Source: Methylophilus sp. DW102
GTDB taxonomy: Bacteria > Pseudomonadota > Gammaproteobacteria > Burkholderiales > Methylophilaceae
Direction of reading: 5' to 3'
Assembly (NCBI RefSeq): GCF_037076555.1
Contig: NZ_AP029023.1
Location: forward strand, 620,001 to 684,000
DNA length: 64,000 nucleotides
Shown: positions 1 through 8,389 of the stretch, piece by piece
Layout: every line of letters starts with the position of its first letter
Numbering within the stretch: position 1 is the first letter of the stretch
Notes under the pieces: generated by a model
The model's database searches: none
Told to the model about the DNA's origin: nothing
Seen by the model: only the letters and a program-made list of their open reading frames with translations
Position numbers and translations under genes: made by a program

Positions 1-1
1 A

Positions 2-271
2 ATCAAAACCGTGGCCTATAGTGAAAGTGGCATGACGCCTGAGAAAATCAAGTTTGACTGGCAAGGCAATGCGCTGGATGTGGCCACCAATGTCGGTGAA
101 AACCCGGTATTGACGCTAGAAGAGATTCAGGCCGCCCACCAGTTTATCCGCGTCGGCAAGCAGTACCTGATTCATTTTCAGCTGTGTTCTGATGGTCAGC
201 AACGCAGCCTGATTAATTTATATGCCACGCTGAATCCGCCGAGTCGGCCAGCACGTAAAATCAAATCGTAA
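2..271 (+). CDS. 3' end of an unrecognised protein (5' truncated by window)
   Basis: The frame is open from base 2 through the TAA at 269-271 and carries an in-frame GTG at 11, so this is either the tail of a gene that starts outside the window or a short GTG-started gene. About 89 residues are visible, soluble in character and ending in a basic PARKIKS tail. I recognise no domain. It runs toward the convergent sensor kinase gene, with about 120 bp of non-coding DNA between them. The low confidence concerns identity and start; the reading frame itself is clean. Confidence 0.45.
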   Translation: MKTVAYSESGMTPEKIKFDWQGNALDVATNVGENPVLTLEEIQAAHQFIRVGKQYLIHFQLCSDGQQRSLINLYATLNPPSRPARKIKS

Positions 272-393
272 GATCGTTCTCCCTATCAAGATGGAGCATG
301 ATGCCAGGGTGGGTTGGATGGCCAGCAACCGCTCGCTTTCAGCCCATACTGTTCCCAGCATAGTGCATCAGACCTAGCGAAGTACGTAATGCC

Positions 394-1839
394 TTAGCTC
401 AGCTTGGTCGGGCCGCCAGCGTCTGGCCGTTGAAACCGCACCCTCATCAACGTGCCTATGCCCTGTGCGCCAGCGCTAACGGTGATGCTGGCACTATGCA
501 GCGCCACAATCTCCTTGACGATGGACAAGCCCAAGCCACTGCCTTCCTGTGAATGGTTGAGCACGCGGTGAAAGCGTTCAAACACCATGGCATGCTCTTC
601 TTCCGGGATGCCGATACCGTTGTCTTCCACCTGGATTTCCGTCCATTTTTCCTGGGCAATCACAGACAGCGTCACCTTGCCCCCTTCCGGCGTGTAGCGA
701 ACCGCATTGTCCAGCAGGTTGACCAGCAGAATCTTCAGGCGTTGCTTGTCGGCATGGATAGTGAAGTCTGGCAAAGGGCCAGCACCACTGGATTCCAGCC
801 CCAGGTCTATATTTTTTTTCAGTGCAAAATGAATCACTTCCACGCAGGCATCTTGGGCCAGGGCCAGCAGATTGACCGGTTTGAGCGCAATCACGTTGGC
901 GGCTTCAGGCTGGTTATTTGACAGCCGCAACAACTGGTTGACGATATGTGTGAGCTTGCTCACGCTTTCGCTAATCATGCCCAGCTGGTGTTGAGACTGG
1001 TCCTTGGCCTGCTCATGGCGCAATGCCAGCTCCAGTTGCGCCTGTATGCCCGCCAATGGGGTACGCAATTGATGGGCGGCATCGGCAATAAACTGGTTCT
1101 GCGCCAGGATGGCGTTATTGAGCCTTCCCATGAGCAGGTTGATCGAGTTGATCAACACCATGGCCTCTTCGGGTACGTTGTTGAGCATGACCGGGTCCAG
1201 TTGCGTGCTGGAGCGTTTGGCGATCTCTTCGTTGAGCTCGTGCAGTGGCCGTAGACCCTTGGTCACCCCGGCTAACAGCATGACACTGCAGACCAGCAGC
1301 AGGAGCAACTGTGGCAGGACGATGGCAAAGAGAATCCGGCTGCGCAAGTCATTACGTTTGTGCACGGTTTCGGCAATCAACACAGAGTACATGAGCGGCT
1401 GGTTCTGATGATCGACGATCGTGCTTTTCTGATTAAGCAATCGCACGACCTCGCCATGCGCTCTGGCATAGCTTAAATGACGATGATTCAAGCTGTCCTT
1501 GTGGTTAAAGGGCAGTGTCGGGTCGCCACTTAAATAATGGCCTTGCGCGTCGTAAATCGCAAAATAGGTTTTATCATCCTTGTCAGAAAACAGCACTGTT
1601 TGTGATTCCGTGCTCATTCTGAAATTTTCCGGGCTCTTGCCGGATTCGCTGATCATGGCGATCACGTCATTGGCAATATCCTCCAGCATCTCATCAAACG
1701 ATTGCTCAATAAAGTGGCTCCCCACCTTGTACAAAATGGTGGTGTCCAGCGGCACCAGGATAAACATGGGGATGGTCACCCACAAAAATAACTGTTTGCG
1801 CAGGGTGCGGCCCTGGCTCAATTTGAACAGTCGATTCAT
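394..1839 (-). CDS. Sensor histidine kinase, QseC/TctE type
   Basis: Inner-membrane sensor kinase of 481 residues. A transmembrane segment at about 15-38 is followed by a periplasmic sensor of about 130 residues (2CSK_N-like), a second transmembrane segment at about 168-192, and a short linker. The dimerisation/phosphoacceptor box is AAHQLRTPL with His256. The ATPase shows the N-box (LLVNLLDNAVRYT), G1 (VEDNGIGIP) and G2 (GSGLGLSIV). The start ATG overlaps the end of the upstream response-regulator gene by 4 bp, so the two are cotranscribed and co-translated. The sensed signal cannot be read from sequence; TctE and QseC relatives detect carboxylates or envelope signals. The divergent operon at 2.7-9.9 kb is the likely target. 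Confidence 0.9.
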   Translation of the reverse strand: MNRLFKLSQGRTLRKQLFLWVTIPMFILVPLDTTILYKVGSHFIEQSFDEMLEDIANDVIAMISESGKSPENFRMSTESQTVLFSDKDDKTYFAIYDAQGHYLSGDPTLPFNHKDSLNHRHLSYARAHGEVVRLLNQKSTIVDHQNQPLMYSVLIAETVHKRNDLRSRILFAIVLPQLLLLLVCSVMLLAGVTKGLRPLHELNEEIAKRSSTQLDPVMLNNVPEEAMVLINSINLLMGRLNNAILAQNQFIADAAHQLRTPLAGIQAQLELALRHEQAKDQSQHQLGMISESVSKLTHIVNQLLRLSNNQPEAANVIALKPVNLLALAQDACVEVIHFALKKNIDLGLESSGAGPLPDFTIHADKQRLKILLVNLLDNAVRYTPEGGKVTLSVIAQEKWTEIQVEDNGIGIPEEEHAMVFERFHRVLNHSQEGSGLGLSIVKEIVALHSASITVSAGAQGIGTLMRVRFQRPDAGGPTKLS

Positions 1840-2507
1840 GGATTTTTTTGTTCCATGATATAGCCCAGACCGCGTACGTTGGAAATGCAGACCTCGCCGT
1901 CGCCCAGTTTTTTGCGCAAGCGGTGCACATAGACCTCAATCGCATTCTGGCCGATATCCTGTTCCCAGTTGCACAGGCTTTCAATCAGCGCCTCTTTGGT
2001 TACCAACTTGCCGCATTTATTGGCCAGGGTTTCCAGTAAGGAAAACTCGCGTGGCGACACACTGAGTTTCTCGCCCTTGAGGTGAACGCTATGCTCCTTG
2101 GTGTCCAGTTCCAGCGGACCTATCGTAATCTTGGAGGAGTAGTGCGCATTCACGCGCCGGATCTGGGCGCGGATTCTGGCAGCCAGCTCGGGCAGTCTGA
2201 ATGGTTTGATCAGGTAATCATCCGCGCCCATGTCAAAGGCGTTGACGATATCATCCGGGTTGTCATTCGCTGTCAGCACGATGATAGGGACGGATTGTTT
2301 GCTGTTGCGCAAGCGCTGAATGACTTCAAAGCCGGTTAAAAACGGCAACCCCAAATCCAGTAACACCAGATCATAGGTTTGTGCTTGTGCCGCCAGTACA
2401 CCGTCCTTGCCATTTCTGAACCAGTCAACCGCATAGGTTGCATTGACTAGCGATTGCACGACGGCATCACCGAGTACCACATCATCCTCAACCAACAAAA
2501 TACGCAT
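1836..2507 (-). CDS. OmpR-family response regulator, QseB/PmrA/TctD type
   Basis: Cytoplasmic response regulator of 223 residues. The receiver domain (1-115) has acidic pair Glu7-Asp8-Asp9, phosphoacceptor Asp51 (LLDLGLP), Thr79 (VLTAND) and Lys101 (LIKPF). The C-terminal winged helix (about 125-220) has the typical REFSLLE and VYVHRLRKKLG stretches. It precedes its kinase with a 4-bp overlap. The intergenic region toward the divergent operon contains two CTTACA-N5-CTTACA-like boxes, the arrangement bound by PmrA/QseB-type regulators, which suggests autoregulation and control of that operon. Confidence 0.92.
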   Translation of the reverse strand: MRILLVEDDVVLGDAVVQSLVNATYAVDWFRNGKDGVLAAQAQTYDLVLLDLGLPFLTGFEVIQRLRNSKQSVPIIVLTANDNPDDIVNAFDMGADDYLIKPFRLPELAARIRAQIRRVNAHYSSKITIGPLELDTKEHSVHLKGEKLSVSPREFSLLETLANKCGKLVTKEALIESLCNWEQDIGQNAIEVYVHRLRKKLGDGEVCISNVRGLGYIMEQKNP

Positions 2508-2554
2508 TCATCTGAGTCCTGCTTCAAGATGACTGCTAGCTTGCCTCATGCCTA

Positions 2555-2609
2555 CTTACAGCTTGCTTACATCAATTTGGCCACTGAATGACTGTAAGTG
2601 TTTCGTAAG
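2555..2609. promoter_or_regulatory. Two inverted PmrA/QseB-like direct-repeat boxes
   Basis: Box 1 at 2555-2571 reads CTTACA-N5-CTTACA on the plus strand. Box 2 at 2593-2609 reads TGTAAG-N5-CGTAAG, which is CTTACG-N5-CTTACA on the minus strand. The 11-bp period and the CTTA core match the known PmrA/QseB box layout (YTTAAK-N5-YTTAAK), and the two boxes face opposite ways, one toward each divergent transcript. Assignment to the adjacent regulator is inference. Confidence 0.6.
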
Positions 2610-2715
2610 AATTTGACTGCATGATGACGCCGTAACCAAGATTGACCGGTAGGCGCAACAGCAAGGGCCTGCTGTTCTGACCAGATTGCTGTTGTCGAAA
2701 AATAAGGAGAGGGTG

Positions 2716-3390
2716 ATGTTATTTATTGTGGATTTTGATGGCACCATTTCAAAGTCGGACACGATTGATGCCTTGCTGGAGAAGTTTGCCGATGACCGTT
2801 GGCAGCAGTATGAGCAGTCGTGGCTGGCGGGCGAGATCGATGCCGTCACCTGCATGAGCAACCAGTTGGCGCTGGTTGAAGCCGATCACATTGCCCTCGA
2901 AAGTTTTTTCCGCACCATAGAGCTAGACCGTAGCTTTTGCCAGTTTCATAGCTTTGCCCGCCAGTTTGCGCGTGTGGTGATTGCCAGCGATGGCCTGGAT
3001 CATGCGATCAAGGTTTCCATGCAACATTCTGCCTTTCCTGAGCTACCGGTGTTTGCCAATCGCCTGAACTTTGAACCCAAAGGCATCCGCATGACTTTCC
3101 CTAACCGTCAGCCTGATTGTGCGGGCGGCAACGGCAATTGCAAATGTGCGATTGCCACGGCCCAGCGCGCCTATCCTGGCGAAAAAGTGGTGTTGATCGG
3201 CGATGGCAAGTCAGACGCCTGTCTGGCCAAACGCGCTGATGTGGTGTTTGCCAAAGGCTCACTGGTCAAGCATTGCGAAAAAAACCAGATTCCTTTTATT
3301 CCGTTTTCTACCTTTGACGATGTGGTGGCCGTCTTGCAAGACTGGCCCGAATGTCAGATTTCAACCACCCTTACCCACCAAACAGCCTAG
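2716..3390 (+). CDS. HAD-superfamily phosphatase (MtnX/SerB-like)
   Basis: Predicted phosphomonoesterase of 224 residues, first gene of the nine-gene operon. HAD motif I is IVDFDGT near the N-terminus, motif II falls around VVIASDG, and motif III/IV is VVLIGDGKSDACLAKRADVVFAK, so the catalytic Asp pair and Mg-binding acid are all present. The closest families I can name are HAD-IB/MtnX-like phosphatases, but nothing else of methionine salvage is nearby. The start at 2716 is chosen because AAGGAG at 2703-2708 sits just upstream; a longer frame upstream lacks a good site. The substrate is unknown; in this context it may be a phosphorylated intermediate of the operon's product. Confidence 0.8.
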   Translation: MLFIVDFDGTISKSDTIDALLEKFADDRWQQYEQSWLAGEIDAVTCMSNQLALVEADHIALESFFRTIELDRSFCQFHSFARQFARVVIASDGLDHAIKVSMQHSAFPELPVFANRLNFEPKGIRMTFPNRQPDCAGGNGNCKCAIATAQRAYPGEKVVLIGDGKSDACLAKRADVVFAKGSLVKHCEKNQIPFIPFSTFDDVVAVLQDWPECQISTTLTHQTA

Positions 3391-3405
3391 TGAGGCGATT
3401 TCATT

Positions 3406-4779
3406 ATGGACCAAAAAATTATAGAAATTCTCGATAAGAACAATCAGTACTGTTCACATGGTGACACGGTGAACTATGCCGATCCTCCCAAAGTGTTTGA
3501 GGGCTGTGATGGCAGCTTTTTGTATGACGAAAAAGGGGTGAAATACCTCGATTGGCAAATGTGGTATTCCGCCGTCAATTTCGGCTACAAAAACGAGCGC
3601 ATTGCCAATGTACTGAAGAAGCAGATTGATACCTTGCCTCAACTGGCCAGCCAATACCTGCACAAGGAAAAAGTCGAGCTGGCAGAAATCATCTGCCGCT
3701 ACATGGAAGAAAAATATGGGGTCAAAGGCCGCGTCCACTTCAACGTCGGCGGGGCACAAGCGGTTGAAGACTCCTTGAAAGTGGTGCGTAACCATACTGG
3801 CAAGACCCACCAGTTTGCATTTATGGGCGGTTACCACGGCCGTACATTGGGCGCCTCTGCGATTACTTCCAGCTACCGTTACCGCCGCCGGTTTGGCAAC
3901 TTTTCTGACCGCGCGCACTTTGTGCCATATCCATACTGCTTCCGTTGTCCGTATGACATGAAAGTGGAAACTTGCGATACCTATTGCCACAAAGAGTTTG
4001 AAAAACTGTTTGAAACCGAATACCAGTCTTTCTGGGATGAAAAATCCAAACAGTGTGAATTTGGCGCGTTTTATATCGAGCCTATGCAGGGGACCGGCGG
4101 CTACATTATTCCGCCTGAGGGATATATGCAAAAGCTGCAAGCTTCACTGAAAAAACGCAATGTGTTGCTGGTGGCCGACGAAATTCAGATGGGCGTTTAC
4201 CGGACGGGTAAATTGTGGTCCTGGGAAAACTTTGGCATCGTGCCGGATATTTTTGTGTTTGGTAAGGCGATCACCAACGGCCTGAATCCGCTGTCCGGCA
4301 TCTGGGCGCGCGAAGAATTGATCTCGCCTGAAAAATTCCCACCAGGCTCAACCCACTCTACTTTTGCCTCGAATCCGCTCGGCACTGCCGTGGCGCTAGA
4401 AGTGTTGAAAATGACGCAAGAGTCAGATTTTGAGCCGCATGTACGTCAACGTGGTGCGCATTTCCTCAAACGTTTGCATGAGCTGAAGTCGCGCTGGAAG
4501 TGCGTGGGCGATGTCAGCGGTCTGGGCCTGGCGCTCAGAATCGAGTTGTGCGAGAGCGACGGTTTTACCGCAAGTCGTGCCCTGGCTGACCGCATGTTTA
4601 ACGAAGGCCTGAAAGGCGATTTGCTGATCGGTGACAAGCAGTATGGCTTGGTGCTGGATATCGGTGGCTACGAGAAAAACGTGATTACGCTGGCGCCTTC
4701 GCTGATGATTACCGAGGAAGAAATCGACCTGGGTATCCAGCTGTTTGAAATGCTGCTCAAGCGTTGCGGAGCAGAGTAA
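3406..4779 (+). CDS. Class III PLP-dependent aminotransferase with Cys cluster
   Basis: A 457-residue fold-type I aminotransferase of the acetylornithine/GABA/diaminobutyrate group. The N-terminus carries the DWQMWYSAVNFGY substrate region, GGYHGRT (141-147) binds PLP phosphate, DEIQ (258-261) carries the pyridine-binding Asp, and Lys287 in FGKAITNG is the Schiff-base lysine. An insertion around 177-194 contains Cys178, Cys181, Cys190 and Cys194, a possible metal site seen in a subset of this family. It follows the phosphatase gene by 15 bp with a GAGG site upstream. It probably moves an amino group to or from an omega-amino or keto intermediate of the operon product; the exact substrate cannot be predicted. 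Confidence 0.88.
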   Translation: MDQKIIEILDKNNQYCSHGDTVNYADPPKVFEGCDGSFLYDEKGVKYLDWQMWYSAVNFGYKNERIANVLKKQIDTLPQLASQYLHKEKVELAEIICRYMEEKYGVKGRVHFNVGGAQAVEDSLKVVRNHTGKTHQFAFMGGYHGRTLGASAITSSYRYRRRFGNFSDRAHFVPYPYCFRCPYDMKVETCDTYCHKEFEKLFETEYQSFWDEKSKQCEFGAFYIEPMQGTGGYIIPPEGYMQKLQASLKKRNVLLVADEIQMGVYRTGKLWSWENFGIVPDIFVFGKAITNGLNPLSGIWAREELISPEKFPPGSTHSTFASNPLGTAVALEVLKMTQESDFEPHVRQRGAHFLKRLHELKSRWKCVGDVSGLGLALRIELCESDGFTASRALADRMFNEGLKGDLLIGDKQYGLVLDIGGYEKNVITLAPSLMITEEEIDLGIQLFEMLLKRCGAE

Positions 4780-4789
4780 CTTGCTTGAG

Positions 4790-5662
4790 ATGGAAGTGGT
4801 CGCTTACGATTTTGATGGCAGCATTCAGGCGCAGCTGGCCATGCTGAACGCGCAAGGGGTGCAGCCGGTGCTGCATGCCATGCGCCAGCATGAAACGGCG
4901 ACGCGCCTGTGGGCTTCCGCCAAGGCGTTTGCCGCCATGGCCAGCCAGTTGCGGCCGCGCACAAGCCTGCCGCAATTTTCGCTGATTGGTTCCGGCGACT
5001 ACCACCATATCTCACTGGCCTTGATTGCGCGTTTTGAAACGCCGTTGACGGTGGTGCTGTTTGACAATCATCCTGACTGGATGCAGCCACCGCATCAGTA
5101 TCACTGTGGTACCTGGGTCTATCAACTGGCCCGTTTGCCACAGGTCAAGCGCGTGATCATCGTCGGCCTCGAAAGTGGCGATATTGATCACGATCAGTTT
5201 AAAAAAGGCGATGTAGAAAGCTTTCTGCAGCAAAAAATCATTTTGTTGCCCTATCGCAAGGTGCAGGTGAATGCGCCGCAGCCCCTGTTTTTGCACAGCA
5301 AGCTGGCGCAAGACCTGGCGACGGGGATTCAAGAGGTGCTGTCGTACATAGACACTGAGCAGGTCTATATCAGCATTGATAAAGACTGCCTGCAAGCGGC
5401 AGACGCCAAGACCAACTGGGAGCAGGGGAGTCTGCCTCTGACCACCGTTACCACCGTGATTCAGGCGCTCAGCCAGCATAAACAGGTGATAGGTGCGGAT
5501 ACGGTGGGCGACTTTTCGCCGGTGCGGTTCCGTTCACCACTCAAATGGATCGCCTCTTATTTAGACCGCAAAGTGCATCCGCGTGAGGCTGTGCTGGCCG
5601 CCGCCCGGGTCAATGCAGCCGCCAACCTGCGCTTGGTACATGCCCTGAAGGGGGGCGCATGA
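4790..5662 (+). CDS. Arginase/ureohydrolase-fold protein with variant metal motifs
   Basis: About 291 residues with the arginase (ureohydrolase) fold signature. Canonical motifs are recognisable but altered: GSGDYHH (67-73) for GGDHS, FDNHPDW (91-97) for DAHxD, and a later SIDKDC stretch for SxDxDxxDP. Enough Asp/His ligands remain for a binuclear metal site, but the changed residues suggest a non-arginine substrate (another guanidine, amidine or C-N bond). The ATG at 4790 starts 11 bases after the aminotransferase stop; an in-frame TTG at 4781 sits better behind CGGAG at 4767-4771 and may be the real start. The stop overlaps the next gene by ATGA. Confidence 0.75.
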   Translation: MEVVAYDFDGSIQAQLAMLNAQGVQPVLHAMRQHETATRLWASAKAFAAMASQLRPRTSLPQFSLIGSGDYHHISLALIARFETPLTVVLFDNHPDWMQPPHQYHCGTWVYQLARLPQVKRVIIVGLESGDIDHDQFKKGDVESFLQQKIILLPYRKVQVNAPQPLFLHSKLAQDLATGIQEVLSYIDTEQVYISIDKDCLQAADAKTNWEQGSLPLTTVTTVIQALSQHKQVIGADTVGDFSPVRFRSPLKWIASYLDRKVHPREAVLAAARVNAAANLRLVHALKGGA

Positions 5663-6027
5663 TGATACATACCGGCGCATTATTTGTCGCAGCCGTCCTG
5701 CTGGATACGCTGGGCACCACCTTGTTTAAGCTGGGTGCCATGCAACCGGCGACCACGGTAGAAACTTCGCCGATGGCACTGTTGCGGTCTTGCCTGACCC
5801 GCTGGCATGTGCCGGCCGGCTTGCTGGTCTACGTGGTGGAATACGTGATCTGGATTACCTATTTGTCCGCCTCTTCGCTGAGCCAGGCTTTTCCGATGTA
5901 TAGCATCACTATTGTATTGATCATGCTGGTGTCACGACTGGCGTTAAATGAACAGATTGGCATGAAGCGCTGGCTGGGGGCCTTGCTCATTGTGGCCGGC
6001 GTTGGGTTGTTAGGGAGCAACACATGA
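5659..6027 (+). CDS. Small EamA/SMR-like membrane protein, first of two
   Basis: A 122-residue, almost wholly hydrophobic protein with four predicted transmembrane helices, the size and plan of small multidrug resistance/ArnE-ArnF proteins. The N-terminal helix contains DTLGTTLFKLG, and the third and fourth helices (SQAFPMYSITIVLIMLVSRLALNEQ and GALLIVAGVGLLG) match the family pattern. It is locked between neighbours by 4-bp ATGA overlaps on both sides. A second, different protein of this class closes the operon, suggesting a heterodimeric transporter or flippase for the pathway product (inference). Confidence 0.8.
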   Translation: MMIHTGALFVAAVLLDTLGTTLFKLGAMQPATTVETSPMALLRSCLTRWHVPAGLLVYVVEYVIWITYLSASSLSQAFPMYSITIVLIMLVSRLALNEQIGMKRWLGALLIVAGVGLLGSNT

Positions 6028-6863
6028 ACACATTGCAACAACTGATAGGCGAAAACGGCTTCTGGCTGCAACAGTCAGAACACGCCGTATTACTGGTCCA
6101 CGGTTTGACCGGCACGCCTGCAGAAATGAAACATTACGGCAAGCAAATCGCCCGCAAAGGCCTGTCTGTGGTGTGCCCGGTGCTGGCCGGGCATTGCGCC
6201 TCGGTGCAGGAGCTGAGCCGCACCCGCTGGCAAGCGTGGTTTACCTCGATTGAAACCGTCTTTCTCGAGATGCGCAAACATTATAAAAGCGTGTTTGTTT
6301 CAGGCCTGTCCATGGGCGCACTGATTGCCTTGCTGGTGGCTGCCAAACACGGCAAAGAAGTGGCTGGCGTGGTGCTGTTGTCGGCGACCTTTGTATATGA
6401 CGGCTGGAATATCCCCCTGTTCAAGCAACGCTTTTTGTTGCCCCTGGTGCTGTATTCGCCCTTGCGCTATGTCATGCAGTGGGAAGAAACCGCGCCTTAT
6501 GGCATCAAGTGCGAGCGTACACGCGCCATGGTGGCTGCCGTGCTTGAAAACAAGGATGCCCGTACCTCGGAAAAAATCGGCTATTTCAAGACCCCGGCGA
6601 CCGTCATCTACCAGAGTGTCAAATTGATCCGCGCAGCGCGCAAGCAGTTGCCACAAGTGACGTGCCCGGTATTGATTGTGCATTCGACCGAGGATGACAT
6701 GGCCAGCCTTAAAAATGCCTATCTGGTAGAAAAAGAAATTGCCAGCAAGCATGTGGAAACCTTTTATATCGGCGATACCTACCACGTGGTGACACTGGAC
6801 AAGCGCAAGGATGATATCGCCAGACGCAGTGCAGAGTTTTGTTTGTCCGTGATTAACGCCTGA
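6024..6863 (+). CDS. Alpha/beta hydrolase (carboxylesterase/thioesterase-like)
   Basis: A 279-residue alpha/beta hydrolase. The oxyanion loop is VLLVHGLTGTP, the nucleophile elbow is GLSMG, the acid is probably within STEDDMASL and the histidine in DTYHVVTLD, giving a complete Ser-Asp-His triad in the expected order. It is closest in style to Est30/monoacylglycerol-lipase-type carboxylesterases. Standing directly before an acyl carrier protein and a ketoacyl synthase, and coupled by an ATGA overlap to the preceding membrane protein, it could act as the thioesterase or acyl-transfer enzyme that releases the carrier-bound product; that is inference. Confidence 0.82.
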   Translation: MNTLQQLIGENGFWLQQSEHAVLLVHGLTGTPAEMKHYGKQIARKGLSVVCPVLAGHCASVQELSRTRWQAWFTSIETVFLEMRKHYKSVFVSGLSMGALIALLVAAKHGKEVAGVVLLSATFVYDGWNIPLFKQRFLLPLVLYSPLRYVMQWEETAPYGIKCERTRAMVAAVLENKDARTSEKIGYFKTPATVIYQSVKLIRAARKQLPQVTCPVLIVHSTEDDMASLKNAYLVEKEIASKHVETFYIGDTYHVVTLDKRKDDIARRSAEFCLSVINA

Positions 6864-6894
6864 TCACTAGAAGTGAGATAAGTAAGGAGTGCTT

Positions 6895-7149
6895 ATGCAG
6901 AATACACAGAATACATTTGAAGTCGTGAGCGGCCTGATCGCCAGCAAGCTGGAGATAGACCAGAAGACGATTACACCGCAAAGCAAGCTGGTCGACCTTG
7001 GCCTGGACTCGCTGGATATTTTTGACATTATCTTCCAGGCTGAAGATCAGTATGGCATCAAGGTGCCTAACCCTTCAGAAGAGATTGCCACCGTAGAAGA
7101 TGTGGTGCACATGCTGGACGACTTGCTCAAGACCGAGGCCAGCGCATAA
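6895..7149 (+). CDS. Stand-alone acyl carrier protein
   Basis: An 84-residue acidic acyl carrier protein. The phosphopantetheine site is Ser39 in LVDLGLDSLDIFDI, and helices II and III are well preserved (QYGIKVPNPSEEIATVEDVVHML). It is a specialised carrier beside its own ketoacyl synthase rather than the housekeeping acpP, because none of fabD, fabG or fabF of the usual fatty-acid cluster is adjacent. The start ATG at 6895 follows AAGGAG at 6884-6889, the best ribosome site in this operon, so the carrier may be made in excess. The stop TAA shares its last base with the next start. Confidence 0.92.
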   Translation: MQNTQNTFEVVSGLIASKLEIDQKTITPQSKLVDLGLDSLDIFDIIFQAEDQYGIKVPNPSEEIATVEDVVHMLDDLLKTEASA

Positions 7150-8387
7150 TGAGCATGCCGCGCCGGGTGGTGATCACGGGGGCGGGCATCGTTTCGCCGC
7201 TAGGCAACGATGTGACGACCTTTCAAAAAAACCTGTTGAATGGGGTGTCAGGCATTGGTGCGCTCAAGGCTGAGTTTGCCGAGCAACTCGAAACGCGGAT
7301 TGCTGCCCAGTGCCAGTTTGAGCCAGAGCAGCATTTCAGCCGCCAGGAACTGGCCTTGCTCGACCGTGTCAGCCAGTTTGCCTTGCACAGTGCCGAGCAA
7401 GCCTTGCAGCAGTCTGGTATCGATTTGGCTGCCTTCAGTCCAGACGCGCTTGGTTGCTTTATCGGCACCGGCATGGGCGGCGCCGCCGCCACGGAAGAAG
7501 GCTATGCGCGCTTGTTCAAGCAGGGCCTGAACCGGCTCAAACCGTTTACAGTACTCATGGCGATGAACAGTGCCGCTGCTTCACAAATTGCGACCAAATA
7601 CCAGCTCGCTGGCCCTAATCAAACCATTTCCACCGCATGTTCTTCTGCCGCGATTGCCATTGGTGAAGCCGCCAAACAGATTGCCTTTGGCCGCTGTGAA
7701 GCGGCGCTGGCCGGCGGCATTGAAGCCTTGCTCACCTTTGGCACCATCAAGGCCTGGGAGGCATTGCGTACCCTCGCCAAAGAAGACCCGCAAGCCGCTG
7801 CAGCCTCCTGCAAACCGTTTTCTGCCGATAGAACGGGCCTGGTACTCGGCGAAGGTGCAGCCGTGTTCGTGCTCGAAACCTACGAACATGCCAGTGCGCG
7901 CGGCGCGCATATTCTGGCGGAAATCGTCGGTTTTGGCACCTCGAATGACTTTAGCCATATGACCCAGCCTTCGGTCGAAGGTCAGGCCCTGGCCATGCAA
8001 AAAGCCTTGCAAGATGCCGGCCTCAATCCGGCACAGATTGGCTATATCAACGCACACGGTACCGGCACCCAGCTCAACGATGTAACCGAGACCCGTGCGA
8101 TCAAGCAAGTGTTCGGTGAGGCAGCGGCGCAGATTCCGGTCAGCTCCACCAAATCCATGCATGGTCACTTGATGGGCGCTGCGGCCGCGGTCGAGTTGGT
8201 CGCCTGCATTGTCGCCTTGCAGCAAAACACCTTGCCGCCCACCATGCATTTGCACAGCCCGGACCCGGAATGTGATTTGAATTACGTGGCCAACCAGGCG
8301 CAACCCGTTCAGCATCTCGAGACTGTCATGAGTAACTCGTTTGCCTTTGGTGGTACCAGCGGTGTCCTTATTTTGAGAAAGATCTAA
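7149..8387 (+). CDS. Beta-ketoacyl-ACP synthase (FabF-like)
   Basis: A 412-residue thiolase-fold condensing enzyme of the KAS II type. The catalytic Cys164 lies in STACSSAA, the first His in NAHGTGTQLND and the second in KSMHGHLMGAAAA, with the C-terminal NSFAFGGTSG glycine loop; all active-site residues are present, so it should condense rather than only decarboxylate. It overlaps the ACP gene by one base. Together they could extend or build an acyl chain on the dedicated carrier. No ketoreductase, dehydratase or malonyl transferase is in the operon, so those functions would come from primary fatty-acid synthesis or are not needed. Confidence 0.9.
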   Translation: MSMPRRVVITGAGIVSPLGNDVTTFQKNLLNGVSGIGALKAEFAEQLETRIAAQCQFEPEQHFSRQELALLDRVSQFALHSAEQALQQSGIDLAAFSPDALGCFIGTGMGGAAATEEGYARLFKQGLNRLKPFTVLMAMNSAAASQIATKYQLAGPNQTISTACSSAAIAIGEAAKQIAFGRCEAALAGGIEALLTFGTIKAWEALRTLAKEDPQAAAASCKPFSADRTGLVLGEGAAVFVLETYEHASARGAHILAEIVGFGTSNDFSHMTQPSVEGQALAMQKALQDAGLNPAQIGYINAHGTGTQLNDVTETRAIKQVFGEAAAQIPVSSTKSMHGHLMGAAAAVELVACIVALQQNTLPPTMHLHSPDPECDLNYVANQAQPVQHLETVMSNSFAFGGTSGVLILRKI

Positions 8388-8389
8388 TC

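Noticed and set aside
2716..3390. Methionine-salvage phosphatase MtnX as a firm assignment
   Set aside because: The fold fits, but no other methionine-salvage gene is nearby and the operon context points elsewhere.
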